Source: Saprospirales bacterium (GTDB taxonomy: Bacteria > Bacteroidota > Bacteroidia > Chitinophagales > Saprospiraceae). Taken from it: a stretch of DNA of 5,385 bases. Made by a program: the position numbers and the translations under genes. The stretch is from positions 1-5,385 of the forward strand of contig DLXL01000145.1 in NCBI GenBank assembly GCA_003448025.1. The letters run 5' to 3'. Shown one piece after another: positions 1 through 5,385 of the stretch (positions are counted from its first letter, which is position 1; each line of letters opens with the position of its first letter). The notes below the pieces were generated by a model that worked only from the letters and a program-made list of their open reading frames with translations, was not told the DNA's origin and searched no databases.

Positions 1-37
1 GCGATGCTGATTTTTTTGCACGGGATAATTGAGGCTT

Positions 38-193
38 AGACCTCCTAGGTTTTGGACACCTATAGCATGTACACACGGCTAAGCCAATCTGGGAACAAAT
101 CTAGCATCTTGTAACCACTCGTTTCAACGAGTGGTTAGGAATACCTCACCCTTCACATCCAGCATCTTTACAAAACATCAACATCAAAAATCC
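38..193 (+). repeat. Left arm of a long imperfect inverted repeat
   Basis: Read on the plus strand, this arm aligns with the reverse complement of 241-412 over almost its whole length. From outside to inside it holds: AGACCTC and a small ACCT-CCT-AGGT palindrome (40-50); a CACAC/GGCTA-AGCC stretch; an 18-nt block at 99-116 with one mismatch to the other arm; a perfect stem-loop (113-136); a more diverged stretch; a 28-nt block at 153-180 identical to the complement of 258-285; and a tail ending AAATCC near 193. The arms differ by substitutions and short indels, the largest near the GGCTA-AGCC stretch. It could be half of a MITE or REPIN-like element, or an old inverted duplication. No transposase gene is in the window. 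Confidence 0.85.
113..136 (+). repeat. Perfect 10-bp stem-loop in the left repeat arm
   Basis: AACCACTCGT (113-122) pairs perfectly with ACGAGTGGTT (127-136) around a TTCA loop. No T-run follows (the next bases are AGGAATACC), so it does not read as an intrinsic terminator. It sits just downstream of a CATCTTGT block that both arms share. Its counterpart at 304-323 keeps the pairing with different stem bases. Confidence 0.85.
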
Positions 194-240
194 CAGTGAA
201 GGATATTAATCAAGATATTATTTCCAGTATGGCTTTGTTC

Positions 241-412
241 GGATTTTGGGTTGATGCTGATGTTTTGTAAAGATGCTGGATGTGATGGGCGGGTCGGCTT
301 TTGCCCGCCGTTAAAACAGCGGGTTACAAGATGTTAGATGGGTTGCCGGCTAGCCTTAATAGCAACATATGACTTGTGTGCATACCGTAGGTTTATAAAA
401 CCTGCGAGGTCT
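241..412 (-). repeat. Right arm of a long imperfect inverted repeat
   Basis: This arm is the minus-strand partner of 38-193. The two are separated by a 47-nt A+T-rich spacer (194-240) that shows no symmetry. The innermost match is GGATTTT (241-247), the perfect core is 258-285, and the stem-loop is at 304-323. An 18-nt block lies at 322-339, and GAGGTCT (406-412) closes the outer end. The outer section carries nested palindromes: AGGTTT-ATA-AAACCT (389-403) and ACCT-GCG-AGGT (400-410). The left arm has an ACCT-NNN-AGGT palindrome at the equivalent place, with a different central triplet. An insertion of roughly 15-18 nt relative to the left arm lies around 357-375. Confidence 0.85.
304..323 (-). 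repeat. Stem-loop in the right repeat arm, covarying with 113-136
   Basis: On the minus strand CCCGCTG pairs with CGGCGGG around a TTTTAA loop. All seven pairs form if one T-G wobble is allowed; on the plus strand that pair is a C-A mismatch. The structure is therefore more complete when the arm is read in its own direction. GGCGGG (288-293) could compete by pairing with CCCGCC (304-309). No T-run follows in either direction. Confidence 0.75.
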
Positions 413-430
413 CAAAACCAACCTGCAGGC
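389..430. repeat. Cluster of short AGGT/ACCT palindromes
   Basis: Three palindromes are packed together: AGGTTT-ATA-AAACCT (389-403), ACCT-GCG-AGGT (400-410, sharing bases with the first) and CCTGCAGG (422-429). The first two belong to the outer end of the right repeat arm. The third lies just beyond the last base that aligns with the left arm. They could be the element's terminal structure or a site recognised by a protein. No function can be assigned from sequence alone. Confidence 0.5.
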
Positions 431-456
431 TGTTTTTCAGAACGAATAGAAATAAA

Positions 457-464
457 TATTTTTG
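457..464 (+). promoter_or_regulatory. Candidate -7 element, distal, for the GCS2-CBS gene
   Basis: TATTTTTG matches the Bacteroidota -7 consensus TAnnTTTG. A T-rich stretch (433-437) lies at the spacing expected for a -33 element, but it reads TTTT rather than TTTG. Transcription would start near 471 and give a leader of about 80 nt. This is a consensus match only, in A+T-rich DNA. Confidence 0.35.
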
Positions 465-522
465 GCTTATCAGCAGGGTTTTACATATTTGCCACTGACA
501 AGCGCCGATCAGCTAACCAAAT

Positions 523-530
523 TATCTTTG
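523..530 (+). promoter_or_regulatory. Candidate -7 element, proximal, for the GCS2-CBS gene
   Basis: TATCTTTG matches TAnnTTTG exactly and lies 22 nt before the chosen ATG, which would give a short leader of about 15 nt. No TTTG or TTG is found at the expected -33 distance. It is an alternative to the element at 457-464. Confidence 0.35.
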
Positions 531-552
531 GTCGGATAAAAATACCTCACAT

Positions 553-2484
553 ATGGGTTTTCAAAAAGTAAACACAGTAGAAAGCAAAAGTGAAATGCAA
601 CACTTCGTCCGCAACCTTTTGGGCGATGTGCAGGCATTTGAATACATGCTCCGAAATGATTGGTTTGAAAGTGATATTACCCGGATTGGAGCCGAGCAGG
701 AAATGTGTATTGTAGACAACAAAACACTAAAGCCGGCCTGTATCAATATGCAGGTGCTGGAACGAATGGGTGATGATAAGCCCTGGTGCGTTACCGAACT
801 GGCCAAGTTCAACCTGGAAAACAACCTTAGTCCAAGGGAGTTTACAGGTACCTGTCTGAGCGACATGGAAGCTGAAAACATCTATTATCTGTCGGAAATC
901 CAGAAGGTACTGAATGAGTTCGATGCAAGTATTATCCTGTGTGGTATTTTACCTACTTTGCGCAAGCACGATCTGGAGATGCATAATCTCACCCCCAAGG
1001 ATCGATATTTTGCCCTCATGGCAGCTATTCAAAAGCACTTGCTGGGTACTGCTTTTGAACTTCGGGTGGAAGGGGTAGACGAACTTCTGGTAAAGCACGA
1101 TTCTCCGTTGCTGGAAGCTTGTAATACGAGTTTTCAGGTGCACCTGCAGGTGGCTCCCAAGGACTTTGTTAAGATGTATAACATTGCGCAGGTACTGGCT
1201 GCGCCACTCATTGCCGTTTCGGCAAACTCGCCACTGGTATTTGGCCGCCGTTTATGGCATGAAACACGAATTGCTTTGTTTCAGCAAAGTCTTGATACCC
1301 GTACCACCTACGATCACATGCGCGAGCGACTACCACGGGTGAACTTTGGATCAGGCTGGCTTAAGGGAGACATCACGGAAATTTACAAAGAAGACATCAG
1401 CCGGTTCAGGGTCTTGCTTGCCGGAGCCATTGAAGAGGATTCCCTCGCTATGGTGAAAAATGGCCAGACGCCAAAATTGCGCGCACTACAGATTCATAAC
1501 TCAACCGTTTACCGATGGAACCGTCCCTGTTATGGTATTTCGCCTAACGGTAAACCTCACCTGCGTATCGAAAACCGCGTGATGCCTGCCGGACCTACTT
1601 CGGTGGATGCCATCGCAAATGCTGCACTCTGGTTGGGTTGCATGGTTGCTATGGGCAATCAATATTCCGATATTACCAAACAAGTAGACTTCGCAGATGC
1701 GCGGGATAACTTCCTCAAATCGGCTAAATTCGGAATCGACAGTACATTCACCTGGATGAAAGACAAAAAAATACCGGTGAATGAGCTGATCCTCAAGGAA
1801 TTATTGCCTCTGGCCAAGGAAGGTCTCAAAATGCAGAAAGTAAAGTCGTCAGATATTAACAAATACCTGGATATCATTGAGGCCCGCACCAAAGAGCATA
1901 AAACCGGTGCACGATGGGCACTGCGGACCTTTACCAACCTGATTAAAGAAATCACGACAGAAGAAGCCGTAACGGCTGTTACAGCAGCTACCATTAAAAA
2001 TCAACAACTCAACAAGCCTGTGCATACCTGGAAAGAAGCTATCGCCGCCGACATAGAATCCTGGCAACCCGGTCACATGAAAGTGGAGGAATTTATGTCA
2101 ACTGATCTCTTCACCGTTCAAAAAGAGGACCTGGTGGCATTGGTTGCTGAGATCATGGACTGGCGTCGCATTCGCTACATGCCGGTAGAAAACAGCAAAG
2201 GCGAGTTGGTAGGATTGATCTCCAGCAGGATGTTATTGCGGCATTTTGCCCGCCATATGGTAGATCCTAACGAGGAGCCACCAGTGGTAACCGTTAAAGA
2301 TCTGATGATTGAAAAACCGGTTACCGTAGCCCCGGAAACGTCCATTTTGGATGCCATGAACAAAATGCGCGAACATCGGATCGGGTGTCTGCCGGTGGTG
2401 AAAAACAAGGAGTTGGTTGGGATCATCACAGAAATGGATTTTTTGCGGATTACTTCCAGATTGCTGGAAAGACTGGAGAAATAG
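553..2484 (+). CDS. GCS2-family glutamate-cysteine/carboxylate-amine ligase fused to a CBS-domain pair
   Basis: This 643-residue cytoplasmic protein has two parts. Residues about 20-485 look like the glutamate-cysteine ligase 2 (GCS2, YbdK/EgtA-like) fold, which joins a carboxylate, usually the gamma-carboxyl of glutamate, to an amine using ATP. Visible family features are GAEQE (46-50), FNLENN (86-91), the FQVHLQV strand (194-200), SANSP (223-227) and HLRIENR (336-342). Residues about 510-566 and 580-636 are two CBS domains, a pair that usually binds adenosine nucleotides and acts as a regulatory module. CBS2 keeps a T-x-x-D nucleotide site (T626, D629). CBS1 has S557 and M560 there, so it lacks the Asp. 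The substrate cannot be read from sequence, and no gshB-like partner lies in the window. The ATG at 553 has no clear Shine-Dalgarno. Met15 (595) is a possible alternative start, since the first 14 residues look unstructured. The next gene starts 89 nt downstream and has its own promoter. Confidence 0.88.
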   Translation: MGFQKVNTVESKSEMQHFVRNLLGDVQAFEYMLRNDWFESDITRIGAEQEMCIVDNKTLKPACINMQVLERMGDDKPWCVTELAKFNLENNLSPREFTGTCLSDMEAENIYYLSEIQKVLNEFDASIILCGILPTLRKHDLEMHNLTPKDRYFALMAAIQKHLLGTAFELRVEGVDELLVKHDSPLLEACNTSFQVHLQVAPKDFVKMYNIAQVLAAPLIAVSANSPLVFGRRLWHETRIALFQQSLDTRTTYDHMRERLPRVNFGSGWLKGDITEIYKEDISRFRVLLAGAIEEDSLAMVKNGQTPKLRALQIHNSTVYRWNRPCYGISPNGKPHLRIENRVMPAGPTSVDAIANAALWLGCMVAMGNQYSDITKQVDFADARDNFLKSAKFGIDSTFTWMKDKKIPVNELILKELLPLAKEGLKMQKVKSSDINKYLDIIEARTKEHKTGARWALRTFTNLIKEITTEEAVTAVTAATIKNQQLNKPVHTWKEAIAADIESWQPGHMKVEEFMSTDLFTVQKEDLVALVAEIMDWRRIRYMPVENSKGELVGLISSRMLLRHFARHMVDPNEEPPVVTVKDLMIEKPVTVAPETSILDAMNKMREHRIGCLPVVKNKELVGIITEMDFLRITSRLLERLEK

Positions 2485-2525
2485 ATTGCTTGCCAGCAGC
2501 CGACGAAAACACTCTGCCACATCTG

Positions 2526-2555
2526 TTGTTTATCTCAGAAAATCCCCTACTTTTG
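2526..2555 (+). promoter_or_regulatory. Bacteroidota-type promoter for the lipA cluster
   Basis: TTG (2526-2528) as the -33 element is followed after exactly 19 bp by TACTTTTG (2548-2555), a full match to the TAnnTTTG -7 consensus. It lies in the 89-nt gap after the GCS2-CBS gene. Transcription would start near 2562, about 12 nt before the ATG at 2574. It is the best promoter in the window and suggests that the three downstream genes are transcribed independently of the ligase gene. Confidence 0.6.
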
Positions 2556-2573
2556 AAATCTAAATTAAAGGTT

Positions 2574-3344
2574 ATGCTGCGCCTGCTCTTTTTCCTTGTT
2601 CTTCTTATGGCCTTTCTGGTGGAAGGTCGTTCCCAGGTAGTTAATCAGGAAGGTTACGGGTTTGTATATAACCGAGAAACTACCTTCAATTTTCGGTTGG
2701 CTACCAACCGGAGTTTTGGCTTTGGCATGGAATGGGGGAAACTGCGTACCTATGATAAAACCAAAACGATCGGCCTGAGTATCAGCGAGATGAAGCATCC
2801 CAAGGAGCAAAAACAAAATGCTGCTCCAAGCATTAGACGCTCTTCCAGACCATATGTTTTTGGCAAGCGAAACAGTTTGTTCGTGTTGCGTTCCGGTTGG
2901 GGTAAAAAGCGATACTTCTCCGAAAAAGCCAAACAGAAGGGCGTAGCTGTAGGTATCAGTTATTCTGTTGGCCCAACATTGGGTTTGTTAAAACCGTATT
3001 ATTTGATTCTGAACCTCAAGGGTGATCCCTCCAGCGGTGTTGGTCGGACTGTTCTGGCCAAGTATTCTGAAGAAAATCATGATAGTTTTCTGGACAACAC
3101 CCTGATTTTAGGGGCTGCTCCATTTACCAAAGGCCTTAGTGAAATGTCGGTTCTGCCGGGAGGTACCGCGCAGATTGCTTACCATATGGATTGGGGCGCT
3201 TTTGATGAGATGGTAAAAGCGCTTGAAATAGGGCTGTCTGTAGATGTTTTTGCCAGAAAAGCACCTATTTTCGTTGGAGACGAGCAGAATCGTCAGGTGT
3301 TGCTCAACTTCTTCCTAAATTTGCAGTTTGGTAAGCGGAAATAA
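2574..3344 (+). CDS. Exported protein of unknown function, probably an outer-membrane beta-barrel
   Basis: This 256-residue protein starts with a signal peptide: MLRLL, then a hydrophobic stretch to about residue 16, with likely cleavage at GRS|Q (20/21). The rest has short amphipathic strands rich in aromatic and glycine residues, such as FNFRLATNRSFGFGMEW (38-54), GVAVGISYSVGPTLGLLKPYYLIL (123-146), ALEIGLSVDVFA (216-227) and a final VLLNFFLNLQF (242-252). This suggests a small outer-membrane barrel of the kind found beside lipA in some Bacteroidota; that recollection is from memory. The final strand ends in GKRK rather than the usual terminal aromatic residue. The open frame extends upstream to 2385 inside the ligase gene. 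I chose 2574 because it begins the signal peptide and follows the promoter. AAAGG sits only 2 nt before the ATG, too close for a normal Shine-Dalgarno. The function is unknown. Confidence 0.8.
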   Translation: MLRLLFFLVLLMAFLVEGRSQVVNQEGYGFVYNRETTFNFRLATNRSFGFGMEWGKLRTYDKTKTIGLSISEMKHPKEQKQNAAPSIRRSSRPYVFGKRNSLFVLRSGWGKKRYFSEKAKQKGVAVGISYSVGPTLGLLKPYYLILNLKGDPSSGVGRTVLAKYSEENHDSFLDNTLILGAAPFTKGLSEMSVLPGGTAQIAYHMDWGAFDEMVKALEIGLSVDVFARKAPIFVGDEQNRQVLLNFFLNLQFGKRK

Positions 3345-3350
3345 TTTTTC

Positions 3351-4232
3351 TTGCTCGAACTTCCCATTCTCGAAAATACCACCACCGCAGGCCGGCCTAA
3401 ACGCCCGGAGTGGCTGAAAGTTCGCCTGCCTATGGGCGAAAATTACCGCAATGTGCGCAGCATTGTGGACGACTTTAAACTTCATACCATTTGCCAAAGT
3501 GGTTCTTGCCCGAATATGGGTGAATGCTGGGGTGCAGGTACTGCCACGTTCATGATTCTGGGCAATGTATGTACCCGCTCCTGCTCCTTTTGTGCGGTAA
3601 AAACCGGCCGGCCAAACGAATACGACGAAGATGAGCCACGTCGTGTTGCCGAAGCCATCTGGCTTATGAAGGTTAAACATGCGGTCATCACTTCCGTAAA
3701 TCGCGATGAACTCAAGGACCGTGGCGCTGAAATCTGGTATCAAACGGTGCGTCAGGTTAAAGAACGTTGCCCTGAAACCACCATCGAAACGCTGATTCCT
3801 GATACAAAAGCCAATTGGGACGCCCTGGAGCGGATGATTTCGGCTGGCCAGGAAGTGGTAAGCCATAACATGGAGACCGTGCCACGCCTATACCGAAAAG
3901 TGCGCCCACAGGCTAAATGGGAACGCAGTCTGGAACAGATACGCCGGATCAAAGACTACGGAAAACGAACCAAAACCGGCATCATGGTGGGTCTGGGCGA
4001 AACCAAGGAAGAAATCTTTGAGGCCATGGACGAACTGGTAGCCAATGGATGCGATATCCTTACTTTAGGACAGTACCTGCAGCCAACCAAAATGCATATT
4101 GAAATAGCCGAATATGTACACCCGGATACTTTTGCGGAATATCGCGAGGCAGGTTTAGCCAAAGGATTCAAATACGTGGAAAGCGGCCCTCTGGTACGTT
4201 CCAGCTATCATGCCGAGCGACATATTTTCTAA
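3351..4232 (+). CDS. lipA: Lipoyl synthase (radical SAM, two [4Fe-4S] clusters)
   Basis: This 293-residue cytoplasmic enzyme inserts two sulfurs into protein-bound octanoyl groups to form lipoyl cofactor on the lipoyl domains of 2-oxoacid dehydrogenases and glycine cleavage H protein. All hallmarks are visible: the auxiliary-cluster C-x4-C-x5-C (C48, C53, C59), the radical SAM C-x3-C-x2-C (C74, C78, C81), and the C-terminal RSSY (283-286), whose serine ligates the auxiliary cluster. ITSVNRDEL (113-121) replaces the commoner TSVDRDDL and is a variant I recall from Bacteroidota. Length is normal for the family. The start is TTG: the first in-frame ATG (3432, residue 28) would delete the conserved PEWLKVRLP segment, and the only codons before the TTG are TTT TTC and the stop of the upstream gene. 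That gene is in the same frame, 6 nt away. No lipB or lplA is in the window. Confidence 0.96.
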   Translation: MLELPILENTTTAGRPKRPEWLKVRLPMGENYRNVRSIVDDFKLHTICQSGSCPNMGECWGAGTATFMILGNVCTRSCSFCAVKTGRPNEYDEDEPRRVAEAIWLMKVKHAVITSVNRDELKDRGAEIWYQTVRQVKERCPETTIETLIPDTKANWDALERMISAGQEVVSHNMETVPRLYRKVRPQAKWERSLEQIRRIKDYGKRTKTGIMVGLGETKEEIFEAMDELVANGCDILTLGQYLQPTKMHIEIAEYVHPDTFAEYREAGLAKGFKYVESGPLVRSSYHAERHIF

Positions 4233-4233
4233 G

Positions 4234-5211
4234 ATGCGATTTCTTTTATTCCTTTTTTGCCCGCTGTTTGCCCTGGCTCAGCCTGTGGCAGACCAAACCT
4301 TTAAACTCGCCGGTACCAGTGAGCATTTCTATGCATTCGCTGAAGGGGATCAGGTAGAGCTATTTGTAGAGGAGCTTACCAGCAAAAAAATCAGGTCCAT
4401 CGAATTTTCTCAATATCCGGACGGACAAATGTTGTACCGTGCGTATGAACTGGATTCAACCCTGAATAAAACCATCGCGATCCCACGAACTGGAATCTAT
4501 CTGCTCCGTTTTGAAGAAGCAGGACTAAGTAAAAAAGTTTGTCGATTTACCCTGCACCGCACGCCTGGAAATCCGGAAATGACCCGCTTTGACACACAAG
4601 TCAACTGGGATTTAAAAGCGATTCCCAGTTTCCGACTTGGAAAAAGAAGTGTGCAGACTGGCAAAAAAACAGAAGTGATTTCGTTGGGTGGACAATCTAC
4701 CGTTAGCGCCAGTAAGTTTAACCTGAAAAATCCGGTCAATGCATACCAGTTTACCCTGCCACCCAATACCAGGCAATGGGCTTATCGTATTGCAGTAGGC
4801 CAGGCTGCTCATGAGGCACGTCAACAAGATGCCCAAAAACTCAAGCAGGCTTTTCAGGGCGGCGCTGCCAAATTAATGGGTGTTGAGCCTACCTCAGCGC
4901 TGGCTGCATTTGCCCTGGGCATGGCCATCGATATGAGTACCTCCAAGGCCGGCGAAGACGTGGAATATGCCCTGGTAGACTGGACCAACTGGGAACTTTT
5001 CTCCAAAGGGGAAAATTATAATGCGTTCATTTCTCAGGGAGGCATCAGCGTTGATGCCCAACGGAGGTATAGCCCATTGGAAGGCACCTATTACTTTGCG
5101 CTTAAAAGCGATAACTGGGTGGATGATATCACGGTTAATGTGGATATTGAGGCAGTAGTAGAATATCCCCTTTTTGAAGTTCAGTGGTTTTTGGAACCGG
5201 CACAACCGTAA
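4234..5211 (+). CDS. Exported protein of unknown function downstream of lipA
   Basis: This 325-residue protein has an N-terminal signal peptide, MRFLLFLFCPLFALA, with likely type I cleavage at ALA|Q (15/16). C9 does not sit in a good lipobox. Residues about 20-110 look like a beta-sandwich of alternating strands, vaguely like a pre-peptidase C-terminal domain. Residues about 183-240 are Ala-rich and probably helical, including AAHEARQQDAQKLKQAF (191-207) and SALAAFALGMAIDM (221-234), which could be a membrane-active or amphipathic hairpin. The C-terminal third returns to beta-strands (TYYFAL, ITVNVDIEAVVEYPLFEVQWFL). I do not recognise the family and assign no function. The frame is open from an ATG at 4210 inside lipA. 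I prefer 4234, because it begins the signal peptide directly and lies 1 nt after the lipA stop, typical of translational coupling. Confidence 0.78.
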   Translation: MRFLLFLFCPLFALAQPVADQTFKLAGTSEHFYAFAEGDQVELFVEELTSKKIRSIEFSQYPDGQMLYRAYELDSTLNKTIAIPRTGIYLLRFEEAGLSKKVCRFTLHRTPGNPEMTRFDTQVNWDLKAIPSFRLGKRSVQTGKKTEVISLGGQSTVSASKFNLKNPVNAYQFTLPPNTRQWAYRIAVGQAAHEARQQDAQKLKQAFQGGAAKLMGVEPTSALAAFALGMAIDMSTSKAGEDVEYALVDWTNWELFSKGENYNAFISQGGISVDAQRRYSPLEGTYYFALKSDNWVDDITVNVDIEAVVEYPLFEVQWFLEPAQP

Positions 5212-5300
5212 ATTTCCTTAAGATTTCAAAAAAATATCAACTGCCACCCAACCTCCGGGTGTATATCTGCGTGTAGGTTTCTGAACACAAACAAATAAAC
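5212..5300. other. Intergenic stretch after the lipA cluster
   Basis: No gene or strong signal is seen here. The stretch begins A+T-rich with a run of seven A (5228-5234) and contains one weak hairpin, listed separately. Confidence 0.5.
5245..5261 (+). terminator. Weak hairpin that could end the lipA transcription unit
   Basis: CACCC (5245-5249) pairs with GGGTG (5257-5261) around a 7-nt loop, 33 nt after the last stop codon. Only TATATCT follows, not a T-run, so an intrinsic terminator is doubtful. Confidence 0.25.
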
Positions 5301-5333
5301 ACGGCTTACGGTAGACGGCCTACGGTGGACGGT
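5301..5333 (+). repeat. Degenerate ACGGNNN heptamer repeat, left arm
   Basis: Four complete heptamers follow each other without gaps: ACGGCTT, ACGGTAG, ACGGCCT and ACGGTGG, then a partial ACGGT. The first four bases are fixed and the last three vary. The array faces the perfect heptamers at 5364-5385 across a 30-nt interval, so the pair can form an imperfect hairpin. Short heptameric arrays of this sort are known in cyanobacteria (STRR type), and similar GGACGGT arrays occur in Bacteroidota as I recall. Confidence 0.75.
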
Positions 5334-5363
5334 ACGAAGTACAAGCTAACCTGAGCGGTAGGT

Positions 5364-5385
5364 CCACCGTCCACCGTCCACCGTC
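5364..5385 (-). repeat. Perfect CCACCGT heptamer repeat, right arm, cut by the window end
   Basis: Three exact copies of CCACCGT (5364-5370, 5371-5377, 5378-5384) are followed by the first C of a fourth. On the minus strand the unit is ACGGTGG, the same as the last full unit of the left arm. The true copy number lies beyond the window. Confidence 0.85.

Larger units (their letters stand above)
1..552. other. Gene-free upstream region dominated by an inverted repeat
   Basis: I see no convincing gene here. A 77-codon open frame at 338-571 runs across the outer part of a repeat arm and into the next gene, has no recognisable motif, and is most likely chance. Positions 1-37 show nothing clear beyond a run of seven T (11-17) and a small GAGG/CCTC pair (31-34 with 41-44). 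Positions 38-412 are the inverted repeat described separately. Positions 413-552 are A+T-rich and hold the likely promoter elements of the downstream gene. Confidence 0.7.

Noticed and set aside
113..136. Stem-loop as an intrinsic terminator for an upstream gene
   Set aside because: No T-run follows on either strand and the hairpin is part of a repeated module.
38..412. CRISPR array or tRNA/riboswitch-like RNA
   Set aside because: There are only two inverted copies, with no regularly spaced direct repeats, and no tRNA arms or riboswitch core that I can recognise.
338..571. A 77-codon plus-strand open frame before the ligase gene
   Set aside because: It spans the outer part of the repeat arm and overlaps the ligase start. 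It has no recognisable domain and its composition looks like translated intergenic DNA.
2385..2573. Longer N-terminus for the first exported protein, starting inside the ligase gene
   Set aside because: It would overlap the ligase by 100 bases, bury the signal peptide in the interior, and begin upstream of the promoter at 2526-2555.
3316..3323. TAAATTTG, an exact TAnnTTTG match just before lipA
   Set aside because: It lies inside the coding sequence, has no TTG at the -33 spacing, and such matches are common by chance in this A+T-rich coding DNA. A minor internal promoter cannot be excluded.
3315..3866. Long minus-strand open frame (183 codons) opposite lipA
   Set aside because: It lies wholly opposite strongly conserved lipA and the end of the upstream gene, and is a frame shadow.
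4210..4233. Earlier ATG start for the last gene, overlapping lipA
   Set aside because: The 8 extra residues (MPSDIFSK) precede a complete signal peptide that starts at 4234, so the later ATG fits better. The earlier one remains possible.

Overview
The window looks like chromosomal DNA of a Bacteroidota bacterium, possibly a Saprospiria/Cytophagia-like lineage, though the sequence does not fix the rank. Three things point this way: TAnnTTTG-type -7 promoter elements (one with a TTG 19 bp upstream), weak or absent Shine-Dalgarno sequences, and a lipoyl synthase with the TSVNRDEL variant, which I recall from this phylum.

Layout: positions 1-552 carry no convincing gene. Most of this stretch (38-412) is a long imperfect inverted repeat. 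Its two arms face each other across a 47-nt spacer. Each arm carries a stem-loop, and the stem differs in sequence between arms while its pairing is kept. Two candidate -7 elements lie between the repeat and the first gene. Positions 553-2484 encode a glutamate-cysteine ligase family 2 (GCS2) protein fused to a C-terminal CBS-domain pair. A well-formed promoter (2526-2555) then precedes three tightly packed plus-strand genes: an exported, probably beta-barrel protein of unknown function (2574-3344), lipoyl synthase LipA (3351-4232, TTG start), and a second exported protein of unknown function (4234-5211). The gaps are 6 nt and 1 nt, so these three probably form one transcription unit. The last 85 bases hold heptameric repeats (ACGGNNN) in two opposing arms, and the window ends inside the second arm.

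How the genes work together: LipA makes the lipoyl cofactor of 2-oxoacid dehydrogenases and the glycine cleavage system in the cytoplasm. Its two close neighbours are predicted to be exported, so the cluster may reflect co-expression more than a shared pathway. The GCS2-CBS protein is probably a separate unit: an ATP-dependent gamma-glutamyl/carboxylate-amine ligase with a possible adenine-nucleotide-sensing tail. The least explained part of the window is the structured inverted repeat upstream of it.
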